Assembly (NCBI RefSeq): GCF_000737595.1
Contig: NZ_CP006271.1
Coordinates: forward strand, 1,116,001-1,180,000
Source: Synechococcus sp. KORDI-52
GTDB taxonomy: Bacteria > Cyanobacteriota > Cyanobacteriia > PCC-6307 > Cyanobiaceae
DNA: 64,000 nt
Direction of reading: 5' to 3'
The notes beneath the pieces were generated by a model that saw nothing but the letters and a program-made list of their open reading frames with translations, ran no database searches and was not told the origin of the DNA. Made by a program: the position numbers and the translations under genes. Positions 1 to 15,663 of this stretch are shown here, in pieces (positions within the stretch are counted from its first letter, which is position 1; every line of letters begins with the position of its first letter).

Positions 1-44
1 GACGGATCAACGAACGAACCGATTCCCCGCTCCTTCTTCCTTAA

Positions 45-7334
<7,290 letters not shown>

Positions 7335-7350
7335 ATGGTGGGCTGATGGT

Positions 7351-7379
7351 CTGTTCCTCAGCAGACTGCTGAGGAACAG
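7351..7379 (+). terminator. Perfect hairpin between rlmN and the symporter gene
   Basis: Two 14-nt arms, ctgttcctcagcag and ctgctgaggaacag, are exact reverse complements separated by one base, giving about 13 bp with a 3-nt loop. It lies 16 nt after the rlmN stop and 9 nt before the next start. There is no T-tract, so it may act as a processing or stabilising hairpin, or regulate the downstream gene, rather than as a classic terminator. Confidence 0.6.
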
Positions 7380-7388
7380 GGTCTTCGA

Positions 7389-9143
7389 ATGACAGCAATC
7401 GACTGGCTGCTTCTCGTTGCCTACCTCGTTCTCACCCTGGTGTTGGGGTTGTGGCTGGCCCGCCGCAACAGCGGCGAGGCGGACTATTTCGTGGCAGGCC
7501 GTCGTCTGAACGGTTGGTTGGCCGGCGCCTCGATGGCCGCCACCACCTTCTCCATCGATACGCCCCTGTATGTCGCTGGCCTGGTGGGTGCCCGCGGGCT
7601 CGCGGGGAACTGGGAGTGGTGGAGCTTTGGTTTGGCCCACGTGGCCATGGCCGTTGTGTTTGCCCCCCTCTGGCGCCGCAGCGGTGTGCTTACCGACGCG
7701 GCCTTCACCGAGCTCCGCTACGGCGGAGCGGCGGCGGCTTGGTTGCGGGGCATCAAGGCCTTCCTGCTGGCCGTGCCGGTGAACTGCATCGGCATCGGGT
7801 ATGCCTTCCTCGCCCTGCGCAAGGTGGTGGAAGCGCTGGGGCTGGTGTCGGGTCAACCCGCTGCACTGGGACTGACGGACACGGTCTGGCTCTTGATGGT
7901 CGTGGCTCTGCTGGTGATGAGTTATACCGTGGCCGGTGGCCTTTGGGCCGTCGTGGTCACCGATCTGGTCCAGCTTGTGCTGGCCTTGGCGGGTGCCCTG
8001 GCCGTGGCCGTCGCCGCTTTGCATGCCGCAGGTGGGATGTCGGCTCTGCTGGAGAAACTGCAGGCCCTGCAACGGCCAGAGCTTCTGTCTCTGGTTCCCT
8101 GGACCTGGGATGACGCGGGCTTTCGCTGGTTGCAGGGCAGTGGCATCAGCATCCCGATGTTCACGGCCTACATCGCTGTGCAGTGGTGGAGTTTCCGCCG
8201 CAGCGATGGGGGTGGCGAGTTCATCCAGCGCATGCTGGCCACCCGTGATGAGCAGCAGGCGCGGCTGGCGGGTTGGGTGTTTCTGGTGGTGAATTACCTC
8301 GTGCGCAGCTGGCTCTGGATCGTGGTCGCTCTGGCGGCCCTGGTGCTGTTGCCGGCCGGTGCTGATCTTGAGCTCGGCTATCCCGCTCTTGCTGTGCAGT
8401 TGCTGCCCCCCGTGGCGCTCGGCCTGGTGGTGATCTCTCTGTTGGCGGCATTCATGAGCACCGTAAGCACCTCGGTGAACTGGGGTGCCAGCTACCTCAC
8501 CCACGACCTGTATCAGCGCTTTGGACGTCCTTCTGCCAGCCCGCGTGAGCTGTTGCTGGTGGGGCAACTCACCACCGTGCTGCTGCTGGTTCTCGGAGTG
8601 ATCACTGCCCTGATCAGCGACAGCATCGGTGCGGTGTTCCGTCTGGTGATCGCGATCGGGTCCGGGCCCGGTGTGGTTCTGGTGCTGCGCTGGTTCTGGT
8701 GGCGGGTCAATGCCGCGGCTGAGCTGTCGGCCATGCTCTGCGGTTTTTTTGTGGGCGTGTTCACCTCGCTGGTGCCCCTGGTTCGAATCGAGGATTACGG
8801 GGTTCGCATTGCGGTGATCACCGGCCTCTCCGCCGTGGTCTGGTTAGCGGCGATGCTGCGCACACCGCCGGAATCGGATGCCGTCCTCGAGCGGTTTGTG
8901 CGGACGGTTCGCCCCCCGGGCCCCGGTTGGTCACACCTGCGCCAGCGCTTCGGGGTCAGGCCGATGGAGTCGTTGCCTGCCATGCTGCGGCGTTTCGTGT
9001 TGGCCTGTGGTGTGCTGTTTGGCGGCCTGCTTGGTACCGGAGGCTTCCTGCTGCATCAACAGTGGAGTGGCTGGATCGGTCTCTCCGTGCTGATCATCTC
9101 GGTCTGGCAGTTGCGGCGGCGTGCCGCTGCTTATCCGTCTTAA
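7389..9143 (+). CDS. Sodium:solute symporter (SSF) family protein
   Basis: 584-residue polytopic membrane protein of the SSF family, which couples sodium entry to uptake of sugars, amino acids, urea or organic acids. It begins with a membrane helix at residues 4-24. A conserved segment ADYFVAGRRLNGWLAGAS follows, then about a dozen further hydrophobic stretches. The SSF fold is clear from the N-terminal pattern, but the substrate cannot be read from sequence. The ATG at 7389 lies just after the inter-operon hairpin. A 41-residue membrane peptide gene follows 30 nt downstream. Confidence 0.88.
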   Translation: MTAIDWLLLVAYLVLTLVLGLWLARRNSGEADYFVAGRRLNGWLAGASMAATTFSIDTPLYVAGLVGARGLAGNWEWWSFGLAHVAMAVVFAPLWRRSGVLTDAAFTELRYGGAAAAWLRGIKAFLLAVPVNCIGIGYAFLALRKVVEALGLVSGQPAALGLTDTVWLLMVVALLVMSYTVAGGLWAVVVTDLVQLVLALAGALAVAVAALHAAGGMSALLEKLQALQRPELLSLVPWTWDDAGFRWLQGSGISIPMFTAYIAVQWWSFRRSDGGGEFIQRMLATRDEQQARLAGWVFLVVNYLVRSWLWIVVALAALVLLPAGADLELGYPALAVQLLPPVALGLVVISLLAAFMSTVSTSVNWGASYLTHDLYQRFGRPSASPRELLLVGQLTTVLLLVLGVITALISDSIGAVFRLVIAIGSGPGVVLVLRWFWWRVNAAAELSAMLCGFFVGVFTSLVPLVRIEDYGVRIAVITGLSAVVWLAAMLRTPPESDAVLERFVRTVRPPGPGWSHLRQRFGVRPMESLPAMLRRFVLACGVLFGGLLGTGGFLLHQQWSGWIGLSVLIISVWQLRRRAAAYPS

Positions 9144-9173
9144 GCAGAATGGCGCCTTGATTGGCGTGTTCCG

Positions 9174-9299
9174 GTGTCGTTTTTTCGTTCCACCCTTCTG
9201 CCGGCTCTGATTGTGCTTCTGTTCGCCCTGGCGTTGGTGGCTGTGAGTGCCCGCATCTGGCTTCCTGGTGACATGCTGGCTCCAGCTCCCATGGGTTGA
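9174..9299 (+). CDS. Small single-helix membrane protein, 41 residues
   Basis: Short frame with a GTG start, running 9174-9299. After a short basic N-terminus (SFFRST) it has one hydrophobic segment of about 22 residues (LLPALIVLLFALALVAVSA), then a short Trp/Pro-containing tail. It lies between the SSF symporter and the HEAT-repeat gene, same strand, 30 nt after the former. I do not recognise a function. The compact membrane-helix composition and fit in the gap argue for a real gene, but the non-ATG start keeps confidence moderate. Confidence 0.6.
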   Translation: MSFFRSTLLPALIVLLFALALVAVSARIWLPGDMLAPAPMG

Positions 9300-9330
9300 G
9301 CCCTGAAATGGCTCCCGTAGCATCGGCCTC

Positions 9331-10143
9331 ATGACTGACGATCGCAGCGAAAAGAAGGACCAGGGGCTGTCCAACCTTTCCGTGGATCCTGAGTTGCTGG
9401 CGCGTGAGCTGGCGGCGGAAGACGACGTGGATCCGCTTGATGCGATTCAACCTGACGACACCGAGCAGGATTCCTCCCTGGAGATCGCCCGGGCCTGTGA
9501 CCAGGGTCTGCTCTGGTTGCGTGGCAACCATGGTGAACGGCTGCAGGGTCTGCAGGTGTTCTGTGAACACCGCGATCCCAGGGCCATTGCCTTGCTGCTG
9601 CCCTTACTCCACAACTCCTGTCCAGTGGAGCGGATGAGCGCCGTTTACGCCCTGGGCCGAAACCCATCTCCTCCTGCTGTTGAGCCGCTGTTGCAGCTGC
9701 TGCAGCTGGATGCCAATGCCTATGTCCGCAAAGCCGCGGCCTGGAGTCTCGGTAATTTCCCTGATGCACCGGTGCTCAATCCGCTGATCCGGGCGCTGCA
9801 GACGGATGTGGCTGCTGTTCGCCTCTGGTGTCCAGGTTCCCTGGCGGAGGCCGGCAGCCGTTCCCCTGTCAAAGCCGACCCGGCGGCAGGGCAATTGCTG
9901 GTGAGTCTGCGCATCGATAGTGAAGCGGTGGTGCGCAGCAACTGCATCTGGGCTTTGGGCCGTTTGATGGATCAGCTGGTGCAGCCGCGGCAAACCGAGA
10001 TCGTTGAGGCCCTGGTAAGTGCCCTGCTCCATGACGGCGAGATCTCTGTGCGCGATGAGGCCAGAACAGCTCTTGAACAGCTGGAGGATCCGCTGGTGCT
10101 GGAACGCCTGCAGGCCCTGATCGACGACGGTTTCATCATGTAA
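9331..10143 (+). CDS. HEAT-repeat protein
   Basis: 270 residues. An acidic N-terminal region (about 60 residues) precedes several helical HEAT/PBS-lyase-like repeats, for example ERMSAVYALGRNPSPPAVEPLL, AYVRKAAAWSLGNFPDAPVL and VVRSNCIWALGRL. These repeats form protein-binding solenoids. In cyanobacteria similar ones occur in phycobilin lyases of the CpcE type, but nothing here demonstrates lyase activity. The gene leads a same-strand set with DUF2997, Ycf35 and a ferredoxin. Function unknown. Confidence 0.85.
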   Translation: MTDDRSEKKDQGLSNLSVDPELLARELAAEDDVDPLDAIQPDDTEQDSSLEIARACDQGLLWLRGNHGERLQGLQVFCEHRDPRAIALLLPLLHNSCPVERMSAVYALGRNPSPPAVEPLLQLLQLDANAYVRKAAAWSLGNFPDAPVLNPLIRALQTDVAAVRLWCPGSLAEAGSRSPVKADPAAGQLLVSLRIDSEAVVRSNCIWALGRLMDQLVQPRQTEIVEALVSALLHDGEISVRDEARTALEQLEDPLVLERLQALIDDGFIM

Positions 10144-10217
10144 CAGGGCTGTGTAACGAGGAAGGCAACATTCGGGGGAGACCCCCACTAGATTGCTGCG
10201 CAAATCACGCTTCTTCA

Positions 10218-10421
10218 ATGCCCCAAAAGACCATTCGCTTCACCATCCGGCCTGATGGTCGTGTTGAAGAGCAGGTCGAGGGTGTTGCTGGTGAAGCGTG
10301 CCAGCAGCTCACTGAACAAGTGGAAGCTGCTCTTGGAACGGTTGAACGTCAGGAATCCACATCCGAAGCGTTTCTGAAGCCTGAGGTCCAGTCCCAGTCT
10401 CTCTCTGCTCATTTGAACTGA
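10218..10421 (+). CDS. DUF2997 family protein
   Basis: 67-residue cytosolic protein. The N-terminal half (KTIRFTIRPDGRVEEQVEGV) reads as a beta-hairpin. The rest (ACQQLTEQVEAALG) is helical, a pattern recognised as DUF2997. The terminal TGA overlaps the ATG of the downstream ycf35 gene (TGATG), so the two are probably translated together. The family commonly accompanies DUF1257/Ycf35 in cyanobacteria. No enzymatic motif is visible. Confidence 0.85.
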   Translation: MPQKTIRFTIRPDGRVEEQVEGVAGEACQQLTEQVEAALGTVERQESTSEAFLKPEVQSQSLSAHLN

Positions 10422-10813
10422 TGTCGCATTTCAGCACCGTCAAAACCGAACTGCGTCAGTTGGATCCTCTGGTGAAAGCCTTGGAAGACATGGGCTATGC
10501 CCCTGATCAGGGTGAGCGTCCCGTGCGCGGCTACCGCGGCCAGACTGTCACCGCTGACCTGGCCATTGCAGTGCAGGACGGTGGTGATATCGGTTTCCGC
10601 TGGAACAGCGCATCTCAGTCCTATGAGCTGGTCACCGACCTCGATCTGTGGAAGCAACAAATTCCCGTGGAACGGTTTCTCTCCAAGCTCACTCAGCGCT
10701 ATGCCCTGAACACGGTTCTGGCTGCCACCACCAAGGAAGGATTTCAGGTTGCCGAGCAGACCCAAACGGAGGATGGTTCGATCGAACTCGTGGTTACCCG
10801 CTGGGACGCCTGA
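10421..10813 (+). CDS. ycf35: Ycf35 / DUF1257 family protein
   Basis: 130-residue protein matching the plastid- and cyanobacteria-encoded Ycf35 (DUF1257) family, with the characteristic opening MSHFSTVKTEL and a conserved segment YALNTVLAATTKEGF near residue 90. Biochemical role unknown. The start overlaps the DUF2997 stop. Downstream, the ferredoxin frame continues in the same phase right after this gene's stop codon, so the three products look like one translational unit. Confidence 0.9.
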   Translation: MSHFSTVKTELRQLDPLVKALEDMGYAPDQGERPVRGYRGQTVTADLAIAVQDGGDIGFRWNSASQSYELVTDLDLWKQQIPVERFLSKLTQRYALNTVLAATTKEGFQVAEQTQTEDGSIELVVTRWDA

Positions 10814-10816
10814 ATC

Positions 10817-11167
10817 CTGGCTGATTCTTCATCCCACGCCTTTTCCGCCCCCGCTCGCCTGCAGGAGCAGGCCACCGGGAGGGAACCGCTGCTCGGGGGT
10901 GACATACGAGATCAGGCGGTCTGGGTGGATGAAGCCGTCTGCATCGGTTGCCGCTACTGCGCCCACGTGGCGGCGAATACTTTTGTTGTTGAGCCGCATC
11001 TGGGACGCTCCAGGGCCATCCGACAGGACGGTGACTCCACCGAATGCATTCAGGAGGCCATCGACACCTGTCCTGTGGATTGCATTCACTGGGTTCCCTT
11101 TGAATCGTTGGAACCCCTGCGTCAAAACCTGATTCGCCAGAATCTTCAACCGCGTCCCCAGGGTTGA
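10817..11167 (+). CDS. 4Fe-4S type ferredoxin, start codon uncertain
   Basis: Small electron carrier. The cluster-binding part reads CIGCRYCAH...TCPVDCIHW, that is CxxCxxC followed by a later CPxxC, as in plant/cyanobacterial 4Fe-4S (or 3Fe-4S) ferredoxins. No ATG exists in frame ahead of the domain. The frame opens right after the ycf35 stop (10811-10813), and a family-like N-terminus (ADSSSHAFSAPARLQEQ) can be read from CTG at 10817, giving 116 residues. A GTG at 10925 would give only 80 residues starting six codons before the first cysteine. I favour the long form. The stop overlaps the next ATG. Confidence 0.75.
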   Translation: MADSSSHAFSAPARLQEQATGREPLLGGDIRDQAVWVDEAVCIGCRYCAHVAANTFVVEPHLGRSRAIRQDGDSTECIQEAIDTCPVDCIHWVPFESLEPLRQNLIRQNLQPRPQG

Positions 11168-12366
11168 TGGAGCTTCCCACCCGCCGATTCGGCCGCACGG
11201 AGCTTGAGATCCCCCTGTTGTCTCTTGGGGGAATGCGCTTTCAGCAGAGCTGGAGCGACCTTCCTGTTGATCAGATCACGTCTGCATCGCAGACCCAGCT
11301 CGAGGCGACCCTGAAGCGCGCGGTGGATCTGGGCTTTCACCACGTGGAAACGGCCCGGCACTACGGCAGCTCCGAGCGTCAGCTGGGTTGGGCCCTGCCG
11401 CGCACACCCGACCCCTCTCGTCTGCTGCAGAGCAAGGTGCCTCCCCGGCCCGATCCCGACGCCTTCGAGGCGGAACTGGAGCTCAGTCTTGAGCGTCTGG
11501 GGTGTGACCGGTTGGATCTGCTGGCCATCCATGGCATCAACCTGCCGGAGCATCTCGAGCAGACCCTTCAGCCCGGAGGCTGCATGGAGGTGGTGCGCCG
11601 CTGGCAGGCGGATGGCCGCATCGGTCACGTGGGCTTTTCCACCCATGGCCCCACGGCGTTGATCGCCCAGGCCTGCGATTCCGGTGCCTTCGACTACGTG
11701 AACCTCCACTGGTACTACATCCGTCAGGACAACAGTCCCGCCTTGGATGCGGCCCGCCGTCAGGACATGGGGGTGTTCATCATCAGTCCCACTGACAAGG
11801 GCGGCCATCTGCACACGCCGTCCCAACGGTTGTTGGAGCTGTGTGCACCGCTGCATCCCATCGTCTTCAACGACCTGTTCTGTCTCCAGGATCAGCGGGT
11901 CCACACCATCAGTGTGGGAGCGGCACGGCCGGAGGATTTCGATCTTCACCTGAAGGCGCTGAAGCTCTTGCCGGATGCAGCGGCCTTGATTGCTCCGGTG
12001 GACCAACGGCTGCGGCGGGTGGCCGATGAAGCGCTTGGTCGCGACTGGATGGCCACCTGGTCCGTCGGGCTGCCTCCGTGGCATGCGACGCCTGGGGAGA
12101 TCAACCTGCCGGTGCTGCTTTGGCTGTACAACCTTTTGGAGGCCTGGGATCTCGAGAGTTATGTCAAGGCCCGTTACGGGTTGCTCGGTTCCGGCGGCCA
12201 CTGGTTCGCCGGGGCCAACGCCGATGGCTTTGATGGGGAGATCAGTGCCGAAGAGCTGGAGAGCGTCCTGCAGGCCAGCCCATGGCGCGAGCGCATCCCC
12301 GATATCCTGCGCAGCCTCAAACACCGGCTGAAGGGGGAATCCCAGATGCGCTTGTCGAGCGTCTGA
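11167..12366 (+). CDS. Aldo/keto reductase family oxidoreductase
   Basis: 399-residue predicted NADPH-dependent aldo/keto reductase. It begins with a family-like N-terminus (RRFGRTELEIPLLSLGGMRF). An ETARHYGSSERQLG segment near residue 60 carries the catalytic-type tyrosine, with Glu where many relatives have Asp. HVGFSTHG follows in the barrel. The C-terminal ~100 residues extend beyond the barrel, as in the subgroup with an extra helical domain. ATG at 11167 shares its A with the ferredoxin stop. A TTG three bases earlier is less likely. Ferredoxin adjacency suggests a redox link, but the substrate is unknown. Confidence 0.88.
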   Translation: MELPTRRFGRTELEIPLLSLGGMRFQQSWSDLPVDQITSASQTQLEATLKRAVDLGFHHVETARHYGSSERQLGWALPRTPDPSRLLQSKVPPRPDPDAFEAELELSLERLGCDRLDLLAIHGINLPEHLEQTLQPGGCMEVVRRWQADGRIGHVGFSTHGPTALIAQACDSGAFDYVNLHWYYIRQDNSPALDAARRQDMGVFIISPTDKGGHLHTPSQRLLELCAPLHPIVFNDLFCLQDQRVHTISVGAARPEDFDLHLKALKLLPDAAALIAPVDQRLRRVADEALGRDWMATWSVGLPPWHATPGEINLPVLLWLYNLLEAWDLESYVKARYGLLGSGGHWFAGANADGFDGEISAEELESVLQASPWRERIPDILRSLKHRLKGESQMRLSSV

Positions 12367-12375
12367 GCGTTCGTT

Positions 12376-13107
12376 TTACCCCCCGAGGGGATCACGGCTG
12401 GGCATTCCCACAGCCCTTGGATAGCTGCGGGGGCAGGGGGCGGTCGGTTGCACCCGCAGCAGATGCCGGGTGCCGCGATCACTGGGGAGTTGCCGGTGTT
12501 GCACGTCCAGCAAACGGGCCTTCAGCAGGTGTAGGGACTTGTTGAACGGCACGGCATCGGTGTCAGTCCACTGGCCCCGATACAGCAGGGCCTGGCCCTC
12601 GGGCTTCAGAAGCGGTACGAGGTATTCAGCCACCACAGGAGCTGCCGCCACGGCCCGGGCCACGGCCCGATCGAAGCTGCTGCGGAAGCTGCCATCGCGG
12701 CCTGTGGTTTCGATCCGCTCGGTGCGGACCCGCACCCGATCGGCCAGCCCCAGGCTGCTGGCCATGGCCTCCACGGCAGTGGTCTTGCGCCCGACGGAAT
12801 CCAGCAGGGTCACCCGTGCCTGGGGCAGAGCAATGGCGATGGCGAGGCCTGGGAAGCCTCCTCCGGTTCCCACATCAATCCAATTCAGCGGCTTGTCCGC
12901 TGACTGGAGTTCCTCCGCCAGCGGCCAGAGACTGTCGAAGACCTGACCCACCCAGAAATCATCGCCGTCCACCAGGCGCGTCAGGTTGACCCGTTGGTTC
13001 CAGGTCTGCAGCAAGCCCTGAAGGGCGATCAGTTGGTCGCGCTGCGCGGGCGATGGCTGCCATCCCAGGGCGTCCCAGAACACCGGCTCAGGCGCGGTGG
13101 CGGCCAT
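12376..13107 (-). CDS. rsmG: 16S rRNA (guanine527-N7) methyltransferase RsmG
   Basis: 243-residue SAM-dependent methyltransferase that modifies G527 of 16S rRNA (GidB family). The SAM-binding loop [18 protein letters not shown] is at about residues 97-114, preceded by the family segment [13 protein letters not shown]. Its length is normal. It converges with the aldo/keto reductase gene (10 nt apart) and diverges from the DnaJ-domain gene, with about 25 nt between start codons. Confidence 0.95.
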   Translation of the reverse strand: MAATAPEPVFWDALGWQPSPAQRDQLIALQGLLQTWNQRVNLTRLVDGDDFWVGQVFDSLWPLAEELQSADKPLNWIDVGTGGGFPGLAIAIALPQARVTLLDSVGRKTTAVEAMASSLGLADRVRVRTERIETTGRDGSFRSSFDRAVARAVAAAPVVAEYLVPLLKPEGQALLYRGQWTDTDAVPFNKSLHLLKARLLDVQHRQLPSDRGTRHLLRVQPTAPCPRSYPRAVGMPSRDPLGG

Positions 13108-13132
13108 GGCTGCACCAACAACTCTTTTTAGG

Positions 13133-13672
13133 ATGAAGGACCGGCCGTTCCTTGTGTCCGAAGCCCGCCCCAGCCATTACGAACGGCTTGGCGTACGTCC
13201 GGGGGTCGACTCTGAAACCCTGCGACAGGCCTTTCGCCGCCGGTCCAAGGCCCTGCATCCCGACACCACGCAACTGCCGCCCGAGCAGGCCAGCGTGGCC
13301 TTTCAGCAGCTCAAGGAGTCCTACGACGTTCTGCTGCGCCAGAGCCAAGCTCCGGTCAACCTGGGGGCGCCGACTGCATCACCGTCATCGCCCCCGCAGA
13401 GCCAGTCCCGCCCGGATGCCTGGCAGGGCATCGGTCAACGACGGCCCCTCTCCGGCGGGGAATGGTTCTCACTGGTGCTGTTGAGCATCGCGCTGTTGCT
13501 CAGCCTGGTGCTGGGGTTGGGGGTGGCGCTTGCCCAGGGCCGCGACTGGCAGGTGTCACCGAGTTGGCTGGCGGATGAGCAGACTCAGAACACATCCGTG
13601 CGTTCGCAACCTGATGGCCGCCCTGCCCCCGGAGAGCACCCCGCTGAATCAGCACTCTCTCCCGGCGCTTGA
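13133..13672 (+). CDS. DnaJ-domain membrane-anchored protein
   Basis: J-domain protein of about 179 residues. The N-terminal J-domain ([20 protein letters not shown]...KALHPDTT) has the essential HPD tripeptide, so it should stimulate an Hsp70 (DnaK). A Ser/Pro/Gln-rich linker follows, then one membrane helix ([20 protein letters not shown]) and a short tail. There is no zinc-finger region, so it is not DnaJ itself. The start may be ATG 13133 or GTG 13154. Upstream alternatives would overlap rsmG. Its 3' end overlaps the DUF3143 gene. Confidence 0.85.
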   Translation: MKDRPFLVSEARPSHYERLGVRPGVDSETLRQAFRRRSKALHPDTTQLPPEQASVAFQQLKESYDVLLRQSQAPVNLGAPTASPSSPPQSQSRPDAWQGIGQRRPLSGGEWFSLVLLSIALLLSLVLGLGVALAQGRDWQVSPSWLADEQTQNTSVRSQPDGRPAPGEHPAESALSPGA

Positions 13673-13886
13673 GGCGTGGCTTCAGCAGCTGGGTGCCGTC
13701 CGCATGGACGACAACCCCTGCCAGTGGATGCTCGAGCGCTCTGAGTGGAGGGCGCTGTTGCAGCTCGAACGGGAGGACCTCAAAGTGATCTGGCACCCCG
13801 GTTCCCTTGGAGCGATGGTGCAGTGTTCGCTGCCCTATGGCCTCTCCAGGGCCGATGTTGAGGCGGCGATTCAGGCGGGTCCCTGA
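13614..13886 (+). CDS. DUF3143 family protein
   Basis: About 90-residue soluble protein with a pattern I associate with DUF3143: [15 protein letters not shown], then CQWMLERSEWRALLQLEREDLKVIW. ATG at 13614 is the first good start. It overlaps the end of the DnaJ-domain gene by 59 nt in another frame, implying translational coupling. No function is known. It converges with bioA 11 nt later. Confidence 0.8.
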   Translation: MAALPPESTPLNQHSLPALEAWLQQLGAVRMDDNPCQWMLERSEWRALLQLEREDLKVIWHPGSLGAMVQCSLPYGLSRADVEAAIQAGP

Positions 13887-13897
13887 GGCCACAACGT

Positions 13898-15196
13898 TCA
13901 GAGCTGATCTAGGGCCCTTTCCAGTACCGAATAGCATCGTTCCAGCTGGGCATCGCTGATGCAGAGCGGTGGCAGCAGATAGACCACCTGGCCCAGGGGG
14001 CGGAGGAAAACGCCGTTCTCCATCGCCAGCCGTTTCAGCTTCGGCCCCGCCGGGTTGAGGTAACCCGAGCTTCCCTCCACAACGAGGTCGAAGCCGGCCA
14101 CTGTCCCCGTCAGCCGGGGATGTTGCACCCTCCGATGGCGAGCCAACCGTTCGAGGTGCGGACGATGCCGTTGTTCGAACTGTTGAAAGGCAGCGGGGTT
14201 GCGCTCCAGCAGGTCGAGGCTGGCGTTGGCCGCGGCGCAGCCCAGCGGATTGGCCGTGAAGCTGTGGCCGTGCCAGAGGGTCAGGCAGGGGTCGTCACCG
14301 ACGAAGGCTTCGAACACCGCTTCGCTGGCCATGGTCACGCCCATCGGCAGACAGCCACCTGTTAACCCTTTCGACAGCGCCATCAGATCCGGCCGGATGC
14401 CTGCCCGCCGGCTGGCGAACCAGTCGCCGCAGCGTCCGAAGCCGGTCAGCACTTCATCGGCGATCAGCAGTGCTCCCGCCTGACGGGTGCGTGCCTCCAC
14501 CTGTCGCAGAAACTCGGGACGCACCATGGCCATGCCGCCGGCCCCCTGCAGCAGCGGCTCGAGGATCACCGCCGCTGTCGGTGTCTCCAGCAGGCGCTCG
14601 AGCACCTCGAGTGCTGCCGATTCCTTGGACTCCACGGCATCGTCATCCCACCAGGTGGCCGGCCAGGGAACCCGGGCGACGGGAAAGAGCTTGTCTTCGA
14701 AAGGCGCGCTGAACAGGTTGCGTTCACCAACGGCCATCGCTCCGAAGGTGTCGCCGTGATAGGCCCCGTCGAAGGCGACGATCTGATGGCGCGGTTGGCC
14801 CCGGTTGGCCCACCACTGGCAGGCGATCTTGAGCGCCACTTCCACCGCAGTGGATCCGTTGTCGGAGAAGAACAGCCGTTGCAGACCACAGAGTCCGCTC
14901 AGGCGTACGGCCAGCTGTTCTGCAGGCTCATGGGTGAAGTCGGCAAAAATCACCTGCTCGAGACGGGCGGCCTGATCGGCGATGGCCTTGGCCAACACCG
15001 GATGGGCATGGCCGTGAAGGGTGACCCACCAGCTGCTGATGGCATCAATCAGCGGCTCTCCCTGTTCACGGATCAGCAGAGCCCCGTCTCCGGACACCAC
15101 CCGTTGGGAGCTGGCTGCGCTGGCCATCTGGGTGAAGGGGGGCCACAGATTCGGATGGCGGATCGACCCCATGGCAGCGGCGGCAGCTTTTGCCAT
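13898..15196 (-). CDS. bioA: Adenosylmethionine-8-amino-7-oxononanoate aminotransferase
   Basis: PLP-dependent aminotransferase converting KAPA to DAPA in biotin synthesis. Family features are the opening RHPNLWPPFTQMASA, the cofactor region IVAFDGAYHGDTFGAMAVG, the Asp-containing LLIADEVLTGFGRCG and the Schiff-base lysine in LMALSKGLTGG. I place the start at ATG 15196 (about 432 residues). ATG 15172 is also possible, and longer versions would run into the divergent gene. It is separated from bioD by one convergent gene and a small membrane ORF but belongs to the same functional group. Confidence 0.95.
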   Translation of the reverse strand: MAKAAAAAMGSIRHPNLWPPFTQMASAASSQRVVSGDGALLIREQGEPLIDAISSWWVTLHGHAHPVLAKAIADQAARLEQVIFADFTHEPAEQLAVRLSGLCGLQRLFFSDNGSTAVEVALKIACQWWANRGQPRHQIVAFDGAYHGDTFGAMAVGERNLFSAPFEDKLFPVARVPWPATWWDDDAVESKESAALEVLERLLETPTAAVILEPLLQGAGGMAMVRPEFLRQVEARTRQAGALLIADEVLTGFGRCGDWFASRRAGIRPDLMALSKGLTGGCLPMGVTMASEAVFEAFVGDDPCLTLWHGHSFTANPLGCAAANASLDLLERNPAAFQQFEQRHRPHLERLARHRRVQHPRLTGTVAGFDLVVEGSSGYLNPAGPKLKRLAMENGVFLRPLGQVVYLLPPLCISDAQLERCYSVLERALDQL

Positions 15197-15227
15197 ATTG
15201 AATCTGGAGCTGTTATTGATGCCCTGG

Positions 15228-15503
15228 ATGGCTGCCCCACGCACCCGCCGTCAATCCAAGCGTTTTGTTCCCCCTAGCGATCATGCACCGTCGGACATGC
15301 GTCGCCCCACGGCGCGTCGTCTCGCTGTTCCGGAGGGTGATTGGCGGTCGATTCGCAGTGATCTCGAACTGCGGGGCTGGTCGTCGTCCCAGCTGGACGT
15401 GATTCAGGCTGAACTCAGTCAGGGCTGGCCCTTAAGAATCGCCATGCGACATGCCGCCCTTCGGTTGGGCACCTGTCCCACCGGTTCAAAAGCCCTGGGC
15501 TGA
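15228..15503 (+). CDS. Small basic hypothetical protein
   Basis: About 91 residues from ATG 15228 (ATG 15219 is an alternative). The first 40 residues are Arg/Pro-rich and probably disordered. The remainder (WRSIRSDLELRGWSSSQLDV, then AELSQGWPLRIAMRHAALRLG) looks like a small helical domain. No known family is recognised. It is divergent from bioA and converges with a 51-residue membrane ORF. Regular amino-acid composition in the second half supports it as a gene. Confidence 0.65.
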   Translation: MAAPRTRRQSKRFVPPSDHAPSDMRRPTARRLAVPEGDWRSIRSDLELRGWSSSQLDVIQAELSQGWPLRIAMRHAALRLGTCPTGSKALG

Positions 15504-15507
15504 ATCT

Positions 15508-15663
15508 TCAGCGGCACATCTCACTGTTTTTTTCAGCCTCGGTGGCGATGGCGCCGCAGTTCACCCAGCGCACCAGCTGGACTTCGATGTCGGTGAACAA
15601 CACCAGAATGCCCACGCAGAGCGCTGAAACAGCCAGGGTCGCCAGGGTTCGACGTGAATTCAC
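15508..15663 (-). CDS. Small single-helix membrane protein linked to bioD
   Basis: 51 residues from a GTG that overlaps the bioD stop codon (GTGA). A basic N-terminus (NSRRT) is followed by one membrane helix (LATLAVSALCVGILVLF) and a charged tail containing two cysteines. The overlap places it at the end of the bioF-bioK-bioC-bioD unit. Function unknown. A longer frame reaching 15720 exists, but it overlaps bioD heavily and is unlikely. Confidence 0.65.
   Translation of the reverse strand: MNSRRTLATLAVSALCVGILVLFTDIEVQLVRWVNCGAIATEAEKNSEMCR

Noticed and set aside
8781-8800. tRNA T-loop-like ggttcgaatc
   Set aside because: Lies in the symporter coding sequence without acceptor or anticodon stems.
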